The position numbers were made by a program, and so were the translations under genes. From positions 66,193 to 130,192 of the forward strand of contig JACYUE010000001.1 in assembly GCA_014841595.1 (NCBI GenBank): a stretch of DNA of 64,000 nucleotides. The letters run 5' to 3'. This document shows, in pieces, positions 18,345 to 26,545 of this stretch (within the stretch, counting starts at the first letter, position 1; the number at the start of each line of letters is the position of its first letter). The notes beneath the pieces were generated by a model. The model was given only the letters and a program-made list of their open reading frames with translations. It did no database searches and was not told the origin of the DNA. The DNA is from Oxalobacteraceae sp. CFBP 8761. Lineage in GTDB: Bacteria > Pseudomonadota > Gammaproteobacteria > Burkholderiales > Burkholderiaceae_D.

Positions 18345-20123
18345 ATGAATCCTCCGCTCTTTCAACCGCACTGTGCGTCGCCCCAGTACGAGACTGCCCG
18401 TCTCGATGCCTTGCGTCGCCTGGAACTGCTCGATACGCCGCCAAGCGAAGCATTCGATCGCATCACGCGCATGGCGGCGCAGCTGTTCGGGTTGCCGATT
18501 GCAGCGGTGTCGCTGACCGACGCCAACCGTCAATGGTTCAAGTCAAAGGTTGGCATTACCCACGACACGATCCCGCGGATGAAAGCGCCATGCGCCATGG
18601 TGGCCGATGAGCGCGAAGTGCTGATCGTGCCGGATCTGCTGGAGGATCCATATTTCCGCGACAGCCCGCTGGCGGACGGCGGGATCCGCTTCTATGCCGG
18701 CGCGCCGCTCACGACCAGCGAAGGCTTTTGCCTGGGCGCGATGTGCGTGCTCGGTACCGAACCACGCCAGGTCAGCATGGCCGAGCGCCAGGCGCTGACG
18801 GACCTGGCAACCATGGTGATGGCGCAGATCGAACTGCAGCATGCGTTCGGCCGCGTCGATCCGGTCAGCGGCCTGCCGAACCGGAACCAGTTCATCATCG
18901 ACTTCAACGACCTCGAACTGTATGAGCCGAATGGCGAAGTGCGCACTGCAGCCCTGATCAGTCTGGCCAGTCCGCAGGAGCTGAGCGACGCCCAGCGCGT
19001 CATGGGTTCGAGCTATCTCGACGACATGGTGCGTGAAACGGTGCCGCAGCTGCGCCTGGGCGGCGCCGGCAAGATCTACCATGTGGGCAGCACGCAGTTT
19101 GCGTTCTTCGCGCCGCGCGGCCTGTCGATCGAGCCATTCTGCGAGCAGATGCAGTCGTGGCTCGACGCGCGCGCCAGTTATGGCCAGGCGCGCCTGATCA
19201 CGACGACGACGGTGGGCATCGCGCCGTTCACGGTCGGCCAGACCGAGGGCCTGGACCTGCTGCGCAATATGCACAGCGCCGCGCACGATGCGCTGGCGGC
19301 CGAACGCTGCGTGCGCGTGTTCTCGTCACAGCACGACGCGATCCTGCAGCGCCGCTTCTGGCTGGTGACCGAATTCGGCGCCGCGCTCGCGAGCGACGAC
19401 GAACTGCATCTGGTGTTCCAGCCCAAGGTCAGCCTTCTCGACGGCGCCTGCGTCGGCGTCGAAGCGCTGCTGCGCTGGAACCATCCGACCGCCGGCGCGA
19501 TCTCGCCCGGTGAATTCATGCCGGTGATCGAGACGACGTCACTGGCGCGCGCCACCACCGAGTGGGTGCTGCGCGCGGCGCTGCGCCAGATGGTCGCGTG
19601 GCGCCTGGATGGCCTGGCGTTGCAGGTGGCGGTGAATGTCTCGGCCGTGAATCTGGAAGAGCCGGATTTCTGCGATCGCGTGCTGATGGAGTTGCAGCAC
19701 CATGGCCTGGCGCCGTCGTGCCTGGTGATCGAGCTGACCGAGAGCGCGCTGATGCGCAATCCAAAGGTCGCGCAGGCCACGCTCGAGCGCCTCGGGCGCG
19801 CCGGCGTGCAACTGGCGATCGACGACTTCGGCACCGGCTACAGCAGCCTGTCGTACCTGCAAAGCCTGCCGGCGAACGTGGTCAAGATCGACCAGAGCTT
19901 CATGCGCAACCTGGTCCAGGACGAACGTTGCCGCGCGCTGGTGGGCACGATGATCAAGCTGTCGCACGACCTCGGTCACAAGGTCGTGGCCGAAGGCGTC
20001 GAAACGGTGGAAGTGGAAGATTTCCTGCGCCTGGCCGGCTGCGACGAGATCCAGGGCTATCTGCACGCGCGGCCGCTGGCGCCCGCCGTGCTGGTGGAAT
20101 GGCTGGCGGCGCGCCAGCCTTGA
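18345..20123 (+). CDS. GAF - degenerate GGDEF - EAL protein (probable c-di-GMP phosphodiesterase)
   Basis: A 592-residue cytoplasmic signalling protein. Residues about 20-165 are a GAF domain (AFDRITRMAAQLFGLPIAAV, GIRFYAGAPLTTSEGFCLGA). Residues about 170-330 keep the GGDEF fold opening (DPVSGLPNRNQF), but the active-site motif is replaced by GSTQF, so diguanylate cyclase activity is unlikely. The EAL domain (about 350-590) has Glu373 in VEALLRW, NVSAVNL, ELTES, AIDDFGTGYSSLSYL, VVKIDQSF and AEGVET, so all metal and catalytic residues are present. It probably degrades c-di-GMP under GAF control. The start at 18345 is preferred over in-frame ATGs in the AT-rich upstream region. It converges with mnmA. 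Confidence 0.88.
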   Translation: MNPPLFQPHCASPQYETARLDALRRLELLDTPPSEAFDRITRMAAQLFGLPIAAVSLTDANRQWFKSKVGITHDTIPRMKAPCAMVADEREVLIVPDLLEDPYFRDSPLADGGIRFYAGAPLTTSEGFCLGAMCVLGTEPRQVSMAERQALTDLATMVMAQIELQHAFGRVDPVSGLPNRNQFIIDFNDLELYEPNGEVRTAALISLASPQELSDAQRVMGSSYLDDMVRETVPQLRLGGAGKIYHVGSTQFAFFAPRGLSIEPFCEQMQSWLDARASYGQARLITTTTVGIAPFTVGQTEGLDLLRNMHSAAHDALAAERCVRVFSSQHDAILQRRFWLVTEFGAALASDDELHLVFQPKVSLLDGACVGVEALLRWNHPTAGAISPGEFMPVIETTSLARATTEWVLRAALRQMVAWRLDGLALQVAVNVSAVNLEEPDFCDRVLMELQHHGLAPSCLVIELTESALMRNPKVAQATLERLGRAGVQLAIDDFGTGYSSLSYLQSLPANVVKIDQSFMRNLVQDERCRALVGTMIKLSHDLGHKVVAEGVETVEVEDFLRLAGCDEIQGYLHARPLAPAVLVEWLAARQP

Positions 20124-20130
20124 TGTGTCG

Positions 20131-21243
20131 TCAGGCGGCGCTTGAGCGCACGTCGATGATGCCGCCGCCCAGGCACACGTCGCCGTCGTACAGCACGGCC
20201 GACTGGCCCGGCGTGACTGCCCATTGGGCTTCATCGAAGTCGAGCGCGAAGCGCGCGTCGCCATCGGCCAGCACGCGGCAGGCCATATCGGCCTGGCGGT
20301 AGCGGGTCTTGGCCGACAGCGTGCCGGCCGCCGGGGCGTGGCCGGCGATCCAGCTGGCCTGGCCGGCTTCCAGACGATCCGACAGCAGCCAGGGATGGTC
20401 GTGGCCCTGCACGATGTAGAGCGTGTTGGCCTCGGTGTCCTTGCGCGCCACGAACCATGGCTCGCTGATGCCGTCAGCGGTCTTGCGTGACTTCAGGCCC
20501 CCGATACCGATCCCCTTGCGCTGGCCCAGCGTGTAGAACGACAGGCCGACGTGCTCGCCCACCTGCGTGCCGTCGTCGAGCCGGATCGGGCCCGGCTTGT
20601 AGGCCAGGTAGCGGTTCAGAAAGTCGCGGAACGGCCGCTCGCCGATGAAGCAGATGCCCGTCGAATCCTTCTTGGCCGCGTTGGGCAGCTGGAGTTTTTC
20701 GGCGATCTTGCGCACCTCGGTTTTCGGGATCTCGCCCAGCGGGAACAGCGATTTGGACAACTGCGCCTGGCTCAGGCGATGCAGAAAATAACTCTGGTCC
20801 TTGGTGGCGTCGAAGGCCTTGAGCAGCTCGAAGCTGCCGCTGGCCGTGTTCTCGCGCACGCGCGCGTAGTGGCCGGTGGCGATCAGGTCGGCGCCCAGCT
20901 TCATCGCATGGTCGAGAAAGGCCTTGAACTTGATTTCGGCGTTGCACAGCACGTCCGGGTTCGGGGTGCGGCCGGCCTGGTATTCGCGCAGGAACTCGGC
21001 GAACACGCGGTCCTTGTATTCGGCGGCGAAGTTGACCGCCTCGATGTCCACACCGACCACGTCGGCCACGCTGGCCGCGTCGATCCAGTCCTGGCGCGTC
21101 GAGCAGTATTCGGAATCGTCGTCGTCTTCCCAGTTTTTCATGAACAGGCCGACCACGTCGTAGCCTTGTTCCTTGAGCATCCAGGCCGCGACCGAGGAGT
21201 CGACTCCGCCCGACATCCCGATCACGACTTTTTTCTTGCGCAT
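20131..21243 (-). CDS. mnmA: tRNA-specific 2-thiouridylase
   Basis: A 370-residue enzyme that adds sulfur to U34 of Lys, Glu and Gln tRNAs. The PP-loop [11 protein letters not shown] near the start binds ATP. The two catalytic cysteines are present in [12 protein letters not shown] and [12 protein letters not shown]. The C-terminal tRNA-binding barrel is complete ([23 protein letters not shown]). It lies 21 nt after the nudJ gene on the same strand, an order also found in E. coli (nudJ-mnmA). Confidence 0.98.
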   Translation of the reverse strand: MRKKKVVIGMSGGVDSSVAAWMLKEQGYDVVGLFMKNWEDDDDSEYCSTRQDWIDAASVADVVGVDIEAVNFAAEYKDRVFAEFLREYQAGRTPNPDVLCNAEIKFKAFLDHAMKLGADLIATGHYARVRENTASGSFELLKAFDATKDQSYFLHRLSQAQLSKSLFPLGEIPKTEVRKIAEKLQLPNAAKKDSTGICFIGERPFRDFLNRYLAYKPGPIRLDDGTQVGEHVGLSFYTLGQRKGIGIGGLKSRKTADGISEPWFVARKDTEANTLYIVQGHDHPWLLSDRLEAGQASWIAGHAPAAGTLSAKTRYRQADMACRVLADGDARFALDFDEAQWAVTPGQSAVLYDGDVCLGGGIIDVRSSAA

Positions 21244-21264
21244 GTTACGTCCGTAGTGAATTCT

Positions 21265-21747
21265 TCAGATCCCGCCTTCGAACACCGAAGGGTGGGTGTG
21301 CAGCAGGGAGAGCGGTGTGCTCTGGCCGGCCAGGTAGTCGTCCACGCAGCGCAGCACGATCGGGCTGCGGTGGCGGTCGACGGTGGCGGCGATTTCGTCG
21401 CGCGTCATCCACATGGTGCGCAGGATGCCCTCGTCGAGCGGCTGGTCGAACTGGCGCCCGACGCTGCCGGCAAAGGTAAAGCGCAGGTAGGTAACGTCGG
21501 CATTGCGCGACTTCGAGTGGTAGCGCGACATGTACATGCCCACCAGCGAGTGCGGGATGAACTCGTGCGCCGTTTCTTCGAGCGCTTCGCGCACCACCGC
21601 CTGTTCCAGCGATTCGTGCGGGTCGAGATGGCCGGCGGGCTGGTTCAGCTTGATACCTTCGCTCGTCTCTTCTTCGATCAGCAGGAACCGGCCCTCGTGC
21701 TCGATGATCGCTGCCACGGTAACCGATGGTTTGAAGATATCGCTCAT
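21265..21747 (-). CDS. nudJ: NudJ-type Nudix hydrolase
   Basis: A 160-residue Nudix pyrophosphatase; the E. coli homolog hydrolyses nucleoside tri/diphosphates and thiamine pyrophosphate precursors. FKPSVTVAAIIEHEGRFLL and LNQPAGHLDPHESLEQ open the fold, and the Nudix box is complete (G-x5-E-x7-REALEET). The segment RSPIVLRCVDDYLAGQSTPL matches the NudJ C-terminus. Its place directly upstream of mnmA supports the NudJ assignment. The in vivo substrate is not certain. Confidence 0.88.
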   Translation of the reverse strand: MSDIFKPSVTVAAIIEHEGRFLLIEEETSEGIKLNQPAGHLDPHESLEQAVVREALEETAHEFIPHSLVGMYMSRYHSKSRNADVTYLRFTFAGSVGRQFDQPLDEGILRTMWMTRDEIAATVDRHRSPIVLRCVDDYLAGQSTPLSLLHTHPSVFEGGI

Positions 21748-21995
21748 GCCTGTCCTTGAAAATGAGCCGGTATTCTACCTTGACAAGGCCTGTGTTTGCT
21801 CAGCTGCCCCCTCCGTTCGACGTTGGCATGTGGTTAATCGGGCTTGATCTGTCGCAAAAACAACCGTCGTGGCCCGGTGCGCCGTGCGCGGTCTCTACGG
21901 ATGATCAAATCGGCCACGCAAATTTAATATTTGAACAATCACTGTAAAGACGTGATAGATTTGCTGACGCGGCAGTTCAACGAATGGAGGGATCC

Positions 21996-23108
21996 ATGAG
22001 AATTGGTATTCCGGCCGAAACCCGGCCGGGCGAGACCCGTGTTGCAGCCACCCCCGAGACCGTGAAAAAGCTGGCCGCGCGCCACGAGGTCATGGTGCAG
22101 GCCGGCGCCGGCCTGCATGCGGCGGCGCCAGATGCGGCGTTCGAGGCCGCCGGCGCCGTCATCGTCGATGCCGCTGGTGCGTTCGGCGCTGACATGGTGC
22201 TCAAGGTACGCAGTCCCGCCGCTGGCGAACTGGCCATGATGCGCCGCGACGCAGTCCTGGTCGGCATGCTCGATCCCTTCGATGGTGAGAATCTCGCTGC
22301 GCTGGCCACGGCCGGCATCACCGCCTTTGCCCTGGAAGCCGCGCCACGCATCACGCGCGCGCAATCGCTCGACGTGCTGTCGTCGCAGGCGAACATCGCC
22401 GGCTACAAGGCCATCCTGCTGGCCGCGAATACCTACGGGCGCTTCATGCCGATGCTGATGACGGCCGCCGGCACCGTCAAGGCCGCGCGCGTGCTGATCA
22501 TGGGTGTCGGGGTGGCCGGGCTGCAGGCAATCGCCACCGCCAAGCGGCTGGGCGCCGTGATCGAAGCGTCCGACGTGCGCCCGCCAGTGAAAGAACAGGT
22601 GGAGTCGCTGGGCGCAAAATTCATCGACGTACCGTATGAAACCGACGAAGAGCGCGAGATCGCGGCCGGCAGCGGCGGCTATGCGCGCGCAATGCCCGCT
22701 GACTGGATGCGGCGCCAGGCGCAGCTCGTGCACGAGCGCGCGAAGCTGGCCGACATCATCATTACCACGGCCCTGATTCCGGGTCGGCGCGCGCCGGTAC
22801 TGATCGGCGAAGACACAGTGCGCGCCATGAAGCCGGGTTCCGTGATCGTCGACATGGCCGTGGCGCAGGGCGGCAACTGCGTGCTGAGCGAGATCGGCAC
22901 GACGGTCGTCCGGCACGGCGTGCACATCATCGGCGAACCCGATCTGGCCACGCTGGTGCCGGCCGATGCGTCGGCCCTGTATGCGCGCAACGTGCTCGAT
23001 TTTCTCAAGCTGGTGATCGACGCCGACGACCGGTTCCATATCGACCGCGACGACGAGATCGTGCGCGCGACCCTGATGTGCAGCGCCGGAGAGCTGCTGC
23101 GCACATAA
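21996..23108 (+). CDS. pntAA: NAD(P) transhydrogenase subunit alpha, part 1
   Basis: A 370-residue soluble NAD(H)-binding domain I of the proton-translocating transhydrogenase, which makes NADPH from NADH using the proton gradient. MRIGIPAETRPGETRVAATP is the typical start, with a GGAGG Shine-Dalgarno 6 nt upstream. The Rossmann fold is seen in VLIMGVGVAGLQAIATAKRL, and the alanine-dehydrogenase-like mobile-loop region in PGSVIVDMAVAQGGNC. The alpha subunit is split here, with its membrane part encoded by the next gene; this three-gene arrangement is common in proteobacteria. Confidence 0.96.
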   Translation: MRIGIPAETRPGETRVAATPETVKKLAARHEVMVQAGAGLHAAAPDAAFEAAGAVIVDAAGAFGADMVLKVRSPAAGELAMMRRDAVLVGMLDPFDGENLAALATAGITAFALEAAPRITRAQSLDVLSSQANIAGYKAILLAANTYGRFMPMLMTAAGTVKAARVLIMGVGVAGLQAIATAKRLGAVIEASDVRPPVKEQVESLGAKFIDVPYETDEEREIAAGSGGYARAMPADWMRRQAQLVHERAKLADIIITTALIPGRRAPVLIGEDTVRAMKPGSVIVDMAVAQGGNCVLSEIGTTVVRHGVHIIGEPDLATLVPADASALYARNVLDFLKLVIDADDRFHIDRDDEIVRATLMCSAGELLRT

Positions 23109-23146
23109 GACGTTGGCATCGTTGACAAGAACGGACTGGAGACACC

Positions 23147-23467
23147 ATGGACATCAGCCACACCGTCATCAACCTGATCATCTTCGTGCTGGCGATCTAC
23201 GTCGGCTACCACGTGGTCTGGACCGTCACCCCGGCGCTGCACACGCCCCTGATGGCGGTCACCAACGCGATCTCGGCGATCGTCATCGTCGGCGCCATGC
23301 TGGCCGCCGGTCTGACTGAAGGCTTGACGGGGCGCGTGGCCGGCACGCTGGCCGTGGCCCTGGCGGCCGTGAACGTGTTCGGTGGCTTCCTGGTCACGCA
23401 GCGCATGCTGGAGATGTTCCGCAAGAAGGCGCCCAAAGCAGCGTCCAAGCAGGAGGACGCGGCATGA
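23147..23467 (+). CDS. pntAB: NAD(P) transhydrogenase subunit alpha, part 2 (membrane)
   Basis: A 106-residue membrane part of the split alpha subunit, forming the N-terminal half of domain II and the proton channel. Three helices are visible: [38 protein letters not shown], and [20 protein letters not shown], then RMLEMFRKK. The start has a GGAGA Shine-Dalgarno. The stop overlaps the pntB start by ATGA, indicating translational coupling. Confidence 0.95.
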   Translation: MDISHTVINLIIFVLAIYVGYHVVWTVTPALHTPLMAVTNAISAIVIVGAMLAAGLTEGLTGRVAGTLAVALAAVNVFGGFLVTQRMLEMFRKKAPKAASKQEDAA

Positions 23468-24921
23468 ACGCCATCAGCATGAACCTGGTCACGCTGTTCT
23501 ATCTGGTGGCCTCGGTGTGCTTCATCCAGGCGCTCAAGGGTCTGTCGTCGCCATCGACGGCGCGCCTGGGCAATGCGTTCGGCATGGCCGGCATGGCGAT
23601 CGCGGTGCTCACCACCATCGCGCTGATGCTCAAGCTGCAGGAGCGGCTGCAGCAGGGTGGGGGGCTGGGATTCGGCCTGGTGCTGCTGGGCGTGGTCGTG
23701 GGCGGCGCGATCGGCGCGACCGCCGCGAAAAAAGTCGAGATGACCAAGATGCCGGAGCTGGTCGCGGCGATGCACTCGCTGATCGGGCTGGCCGCCGTCT
23801 GCATCGCGATCGCAGCGGTTTCCGAGCCGTGGGCCTTCAACATCACGACACGGGGCGAACCGCTGCCGTTCGGGAACCGGCTCGAACTGTTCATCGGCAC
23901 GTTCGTCGGCGCGGTGACGTTTTCGGGCTCGGTGATCGCGTTCGGCAAGCTGTCGGGCAAGTACAAGTTCCGCCTGTTCCAGGGCGCGCCGGTGCGCTTC
24001 GCGGGCCAGCACATCCTGAACCTGCTGGTCGCCATCGCCATTGTCGCGCTGGGGCTGGTCTTCTGCTTCGCCGACGGCCTTGAACCCGCATGGGGCGCGT
24101 TCATCGTGATGGCGGCGCTGGCGTTCGTGCTGGGCGTGTTGATCATCATCCCGATCGGCGGGGCCGACATGCCGGTAGTGGTCTCGATGCTCAACTCGTA
24201 CTCGGGCTGGGCGGCGGCGGGGATCGGCTTTTCGCTGAACAATGCCATGCTGATCATCGCCGGCTCGCTGGTGGGCTCGAGCGGCGCGATCCTGTCGTAC
24301 ATCATGTGCAAGGCGATGAACCGCTCGTTCTTCAATGTACTGCTGGGCGGCTTTGGCGGCGAAGCGGTGGCCGACGCTGGCGGTACCAAGGAGCAGCGAC
24401 CCGTCAAATCCGGCTCGGCCGAAGACGCCGCGTTCATCCTGCAGAATGCCGAGTCGGTGATCATCGTCCCCGGCTACGGCCTGGCCGTGGCGCGCGCGCA
24501 GCACACGGTCAAGGAACTGGTCGACAAGCTGACCGCGCACGGCGTGACGGTGCGCTACGCGATCCACCCGGTGGCCGGGCGCATGCCGGGCCACATGAAC
24601 GTGCTGCTGGCGGAAGCCGAAGTACCCTACGACCAAGTGGCCGAGATGGAAGACATCAACGGGGAATTCGGCCAGACCGACGTGGTGCTGGTCCTGGGCG
24701 CCAACGACGTCGTGAACCCGGCCGCAAAAGACCCGAAGTCGGCGATCGCCGGCATGCCGATCCTGGAAGCCTACCGGGCCAAGAGCATCATCGTCAACAA
24801 ACGCTCGATGGCCTCCGGCTACGCGGGCCTGGACAACGACCTGTTCTACCAGCCCAACACGATGATGGTCTTCGGCGACGCCAAAAAAGTCATCGAAGCG
24901 ATGGTCAAAGCCGTCGACTAA
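23464..24921 (+). CDS. pntB: NAD(P) transhydrogenase subunit beta
   Basis: A 485-residue subunit holding the rest of membrane domain II and the NADP(H)-binding domain III. Many helices fill the first two thirds; [20 protein letters not shown] and the [20 protein letters not shown] block are highly conserved. Domain III contains [16 protein letters not shown] (nucleotide loop) and [19 protein letters not shown], ending in [19 protein letters not shown]. The stop codon is immediately followed by the left arm of a long inverted repeat. Confidence 0.97.
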   Translation: MNAISMNLVTLFYLVASVCFIQALKGLSSPSTARLGNAFGMAGMAIAVLTTIALMLKLQERLQQGGGLGFGLVLLGVVVGGAIGATAAKKVEMTKMPELVAAMHSLIGLAAVCIAIAAVSEPWAFNITTRGEPLPFGNRLELFIGTFVGAVTFSGSVIAFGKLSGKYKFRLFQGAPVRFAGQHILNLLVAIAIVALGLVFCFADGLEPAWGAFIVMAALAFVLGVLIIIPIGGADMPVVVSMLNSYSGWAAAGIGFSLNNAMLIIAGSLVGSSGAILSYIMCKAMNRSFFNVLLGGFGGEAVADAGGTKEQRPVKSGSAEDAAFILQNAESVIIVPGYGLAVARAQHTVKELVDKLTAHGVTVRYAIHPVAGRMPGHMNVLLAEAEVPYDQVAEMEDINGEFGQTDVVLVLGANDVVNPAAKDPKSAIAGMPILEAYRAKSIIVNKRSMASGYAGLDNDLFYQPNTMMVFGDAKKVIEAMVKAVD

Positions 24922-24955
24922 GCAATAGCCCAACAATTAGGGTCAGAGTCGAATT
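24921..24955. repeat. Left arm of long inverted repeat bounding the NemR/DJ-1 module
   Basis: This 35-nt sequence contains GGGTCAGAGTCGAATT (24940-24955) and matches the reverse complement of 26506-26540 with three mismatches. It begins on the last base of the pntB stop codon. The arm can itself form a weak hairpin (TAGCC/GGCTA outer pairs, to about 24963). Confidence 0.85.
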
Positions 24956-25017
24956 ATTGGCTAATAGCCTTCAGGAACGCCGGCCATCCAGCCTCGCGAC
25001 CCGCTTGCATGCAGTTC

Positions 25018-25032
25018 TAGACGACTGGTCTA
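25018..25032. promoter_or_regulatory. NemR-type operator 1
   Basis: The near-palindrome TAGACGACTGGTCTA lies 21 nt before the TetR start and is repeated exactly at 25706-25720. TetR regulators often bind such sites, and TAGAC/GTCTA arms fit the NemR box. It should mediate autoregulation. Confidence 0.8.
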
Positions 25033-25052
25033 ATTTGATGTATAGTGGGTCC

Positions 25053-25658
25053 ATGGCAAAAGCATTGACCTCTGAATCGTCCGGCGTTCGCGACAACATC
25101 CTCGACGTCGGGCAGCGCATCATGGCCGGCAAAGGGTTTTCGGCGGTGGGGCTGAACGAGATCCTGGTCTCGGCGGGCGTGCCGAAGGGCTCGTTCTACC
25201 ATTACTTCGGCTCAAAAGATGCGTTCGGAGAAGCGCTGCTGGCACGGTATTTCGACGCGTATCTGGCAGAGATGGACGTCACGCTGCGCGAGCCAACGGC
25301 ACCGATGGCCGGCAAATTGCTGACCTACTTCGGGCAATGGCGCACGAACCAGTCATTTGACGATTGCCAGGGCAAGTGCCTGGCCGTCAAGCTGGGCGCG
25401 GAAGTGGTCGATTTGTCCGAGCCGATGCGCCTGACGCTCAAGCAAGGCACCGCCGGCATCGTCGCCCGTCTGGCCGAGGCCATCGAAGGCGGCACCACCG
25501 ACGGTTCGCTGAAGGTAGAGGGCGAGGCAGGGCAGGTGGCGCAGAGCCTGTACCAGCTCTGGCTGGGCGCCAGCCTCATGGCCAAGATCGCGCGGGATGC
25601 GGTGGCGTTCGATGCGGCGCTGGCGACCACACGGCGCCTGTTGCAATTGCCCGAATAA
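25053..25658 (+). CDS. NemR-like TetR family redox-sensing repressor
   Basis: A 201-residue TetR regulator. The HTH is at about residues 15-60 (GLNEILVSAGVPKGSFYHYF, GSKDAFGEALLARYFDAYL). The C-terminal domain aligns closely with E. coli NemR, including CLAVKLGAEVVDLSEPM, whose Cys corresponds to NemR Cys106, the sensor of hypochlorous acid and reactive aldehydes. It should repress itself and the DJ-1-family gene through the two identical operators. It has its own terminator. The NemR link is by sequence similarity, so the inducer is inferred. Confidence 0.87.
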   Translation: MAKALTSESSGVRDNILDVGQRIMAGKGFSAVGLNEILVSAGVPKGSFYHYFGSKDAFGEALLARYFDAYLAEMDVTLREPTAPMAGKLLTYFGQWRTNQSFDDCQGKCLAVKLGAEVVDLSEPMRLTLKQGTAGIVARLAEAIEGGTTDGSLKVEGEAGQVAQSLYQLWLGASLMAKIARDAVAFDAALATTRRLLQLPE

Positions 25659-25668
25659 CATGAATACC

Positions 25669-25694
25669 AAACGCTTCACATGAAGCGTTTTTTT
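25669..25694 (+). terminator. Terminator after the NemR-like gene
   Basis: A perfect 9-bp stem (AAACGCTTC 25669-25677, GAAGCGTTT 25682-25690) with an ACAT loop is followed by a T-run to 25694. It sits just before the second operator, so the downstream gene needs its own promoter. Confidence 0.9.
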
Positions 25695-25705
25695 GACACG
25701 TAAGC

Positions 25706-25720
25706 TAGACGACTGGTCTA
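25706..25720. promoter_or_regulatory. NemR-type operator 2
   Basis: An exact copy of TAGACGACTGGTCTA, 28 nt before the DJ-1/PfpI gene start and just before its AAGGAG Shine-Dalgarno. It indicates direct control by the NemR-like repressor. Confidence 0.8.
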
Positions 25721-25747
25721 TTAAACTCAACAGCAAGGAGCCACACC

Positions 25748-26434
25748 ATGAACATCCTGATCGTACTGACTTCGCATGACACCCTGGGCAACACTGGCCG
25801 CAAGACCGGCTTCTGGCTCGAAGAGCTGGCCGCCCCATACTACGCGCTGAAAGAAGCCGGCGCCAATATCGTGCTGGCTTCGCCTGCCGGTGGCCAGCCG
25901 CCGCTCGACCCGAAGAGTGATGACGCATCGGCCCAGACCGATGACACCCGCCGCTTCAAGGCCGATGCCGCTGCGAACGCGCAACTGGCCGCGACCGTGC
26001 GTCTTGACACCGTCTCGCAGGCTGATTTCGATGCCGTGTTCTACCCGGGTGGCCACGGCCCGCTGTGGGACCTGGCCGAAGACCGCAACTCGATCGCGCT
26101 GATCGAGTCGTTCATCGCTGCGAACAAGCCGGTGGCGCTGGTCTGCCACGCACCGGGCGTGCTGCGTCACGTGAAGAATGCCGATGGCACGCCACTCGTG
26201 CAGGGCAAGCGCGTCACGGGCTTTACCAATACCGAAGAAGCGGCTGTCGAACTGACGGACATCGTGCCGTTCCTGGTGGAAGACGAGCTCAAGGCAAAAG
26301 GCGGCAACTATTCGCGCACCGACGACTGGGGTTCGTATGTGGTCACCGATGGCTTGCTGATCACCGGCCAGAATCCGGGTTCGTCGGCGGCCACTGCCAC
26401 CAAGCTGCTGGAAGCGCTGTCGCGCGCTGCCTGA
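25748..26434 (+). CDS. DJ-1/PfpI family protein (Hsp31-like, probable glyoxalase III/deglycase)
   Basis: A 228-residue class I glutamine-amidotransferase-fold protein. The nucleophile elbow Cys is in PVALVCHAPGVL, the acidic partner Glu in TGFWLEELAAPYYAL, and AVFYPGGHGPLWDL is the conserved oxyanion region. It resembles the Hsp31-like subgroup that detoxifies methylglyoxal or repairs glycated molecules; the exact reaction is debated in the field. Control by a NemR-like aldehyde/HOCl sensor fits a role in electrophile defence. The start has an AAGGAG Shine-Dalgarno. Confidence 0.88.
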   Translation: MNILIVLTSHDTLGNTGRKTGFWLEELAAPYYALKEAGANIVLASPAGGQPPLDPKSDDASAQTDDTRRFKADAAANAQLAATVRLDTVSQADFDAVFYPGGHGPLWDLAEDRNSIALIESFIAANKPVALVCHAPGVLRHVKNADGTPLVQGKRVTGFTNTEEAAVELTDIVPFLVEDELKAKGGNYSRTDDWGSYVVTDGLLITGQNPGSSAATATKLLEALSRAA

Positions 26435-26444
26435 CAGATGCGGC

Positions 26445-26483
26445 GGCCGCCAATACATCGCCGTTGGCAATGTATTGGCGGCC
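26445..26483 (+). terminator. Hairpin after the DJ-1/PfpI gene
   Basis: A perfect 13-bp stem (GGCCGCCAATACA 26445-26457, TGTATTGGCGGCC 26471-26483) with a 13-nt loop follows the stop by 10 nt. Only a short ATTT tract follows, so termination is likely but not textbook. Confidence 0.65.
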
Positions 26484-26505
26484 ATTTAACAAAACGTTGT
26501 CAAAC

Positions 26506-26540
26506 AATTCGACTCTGACCCCAATTGTTGGGTAATTGCT
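26506..26540. repeat. Right arm of long inverted repeat bounding the NemR/DJ-1 module
   Basis: This contains AATTCGACTCTGACCCC (26506-26522) and pairs with 24921-24955 as an inverted repeat with three mismatches over 35 nt. It ends 5 nt before the ubiH stop codon. It forms its own 7-bp stem (AACAATT/AATTGTT). Confidence 0.85.
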
Positions 26541-26545
26541 TGGGG

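Noticed and set aside
21748..21995. A small gene between nudJ and pntAA
   Set aside because: Short frames exist but none has a ribosome-binding site or recognisable protein features; the region most likely holds the two divergent promoters.
24921..26540. Complete insertion sequence or transposon
   Set aside because: Inverted repeats are present but there is no transposase and I see no target-site duplication, so only a repeat-bounded module is claimed.
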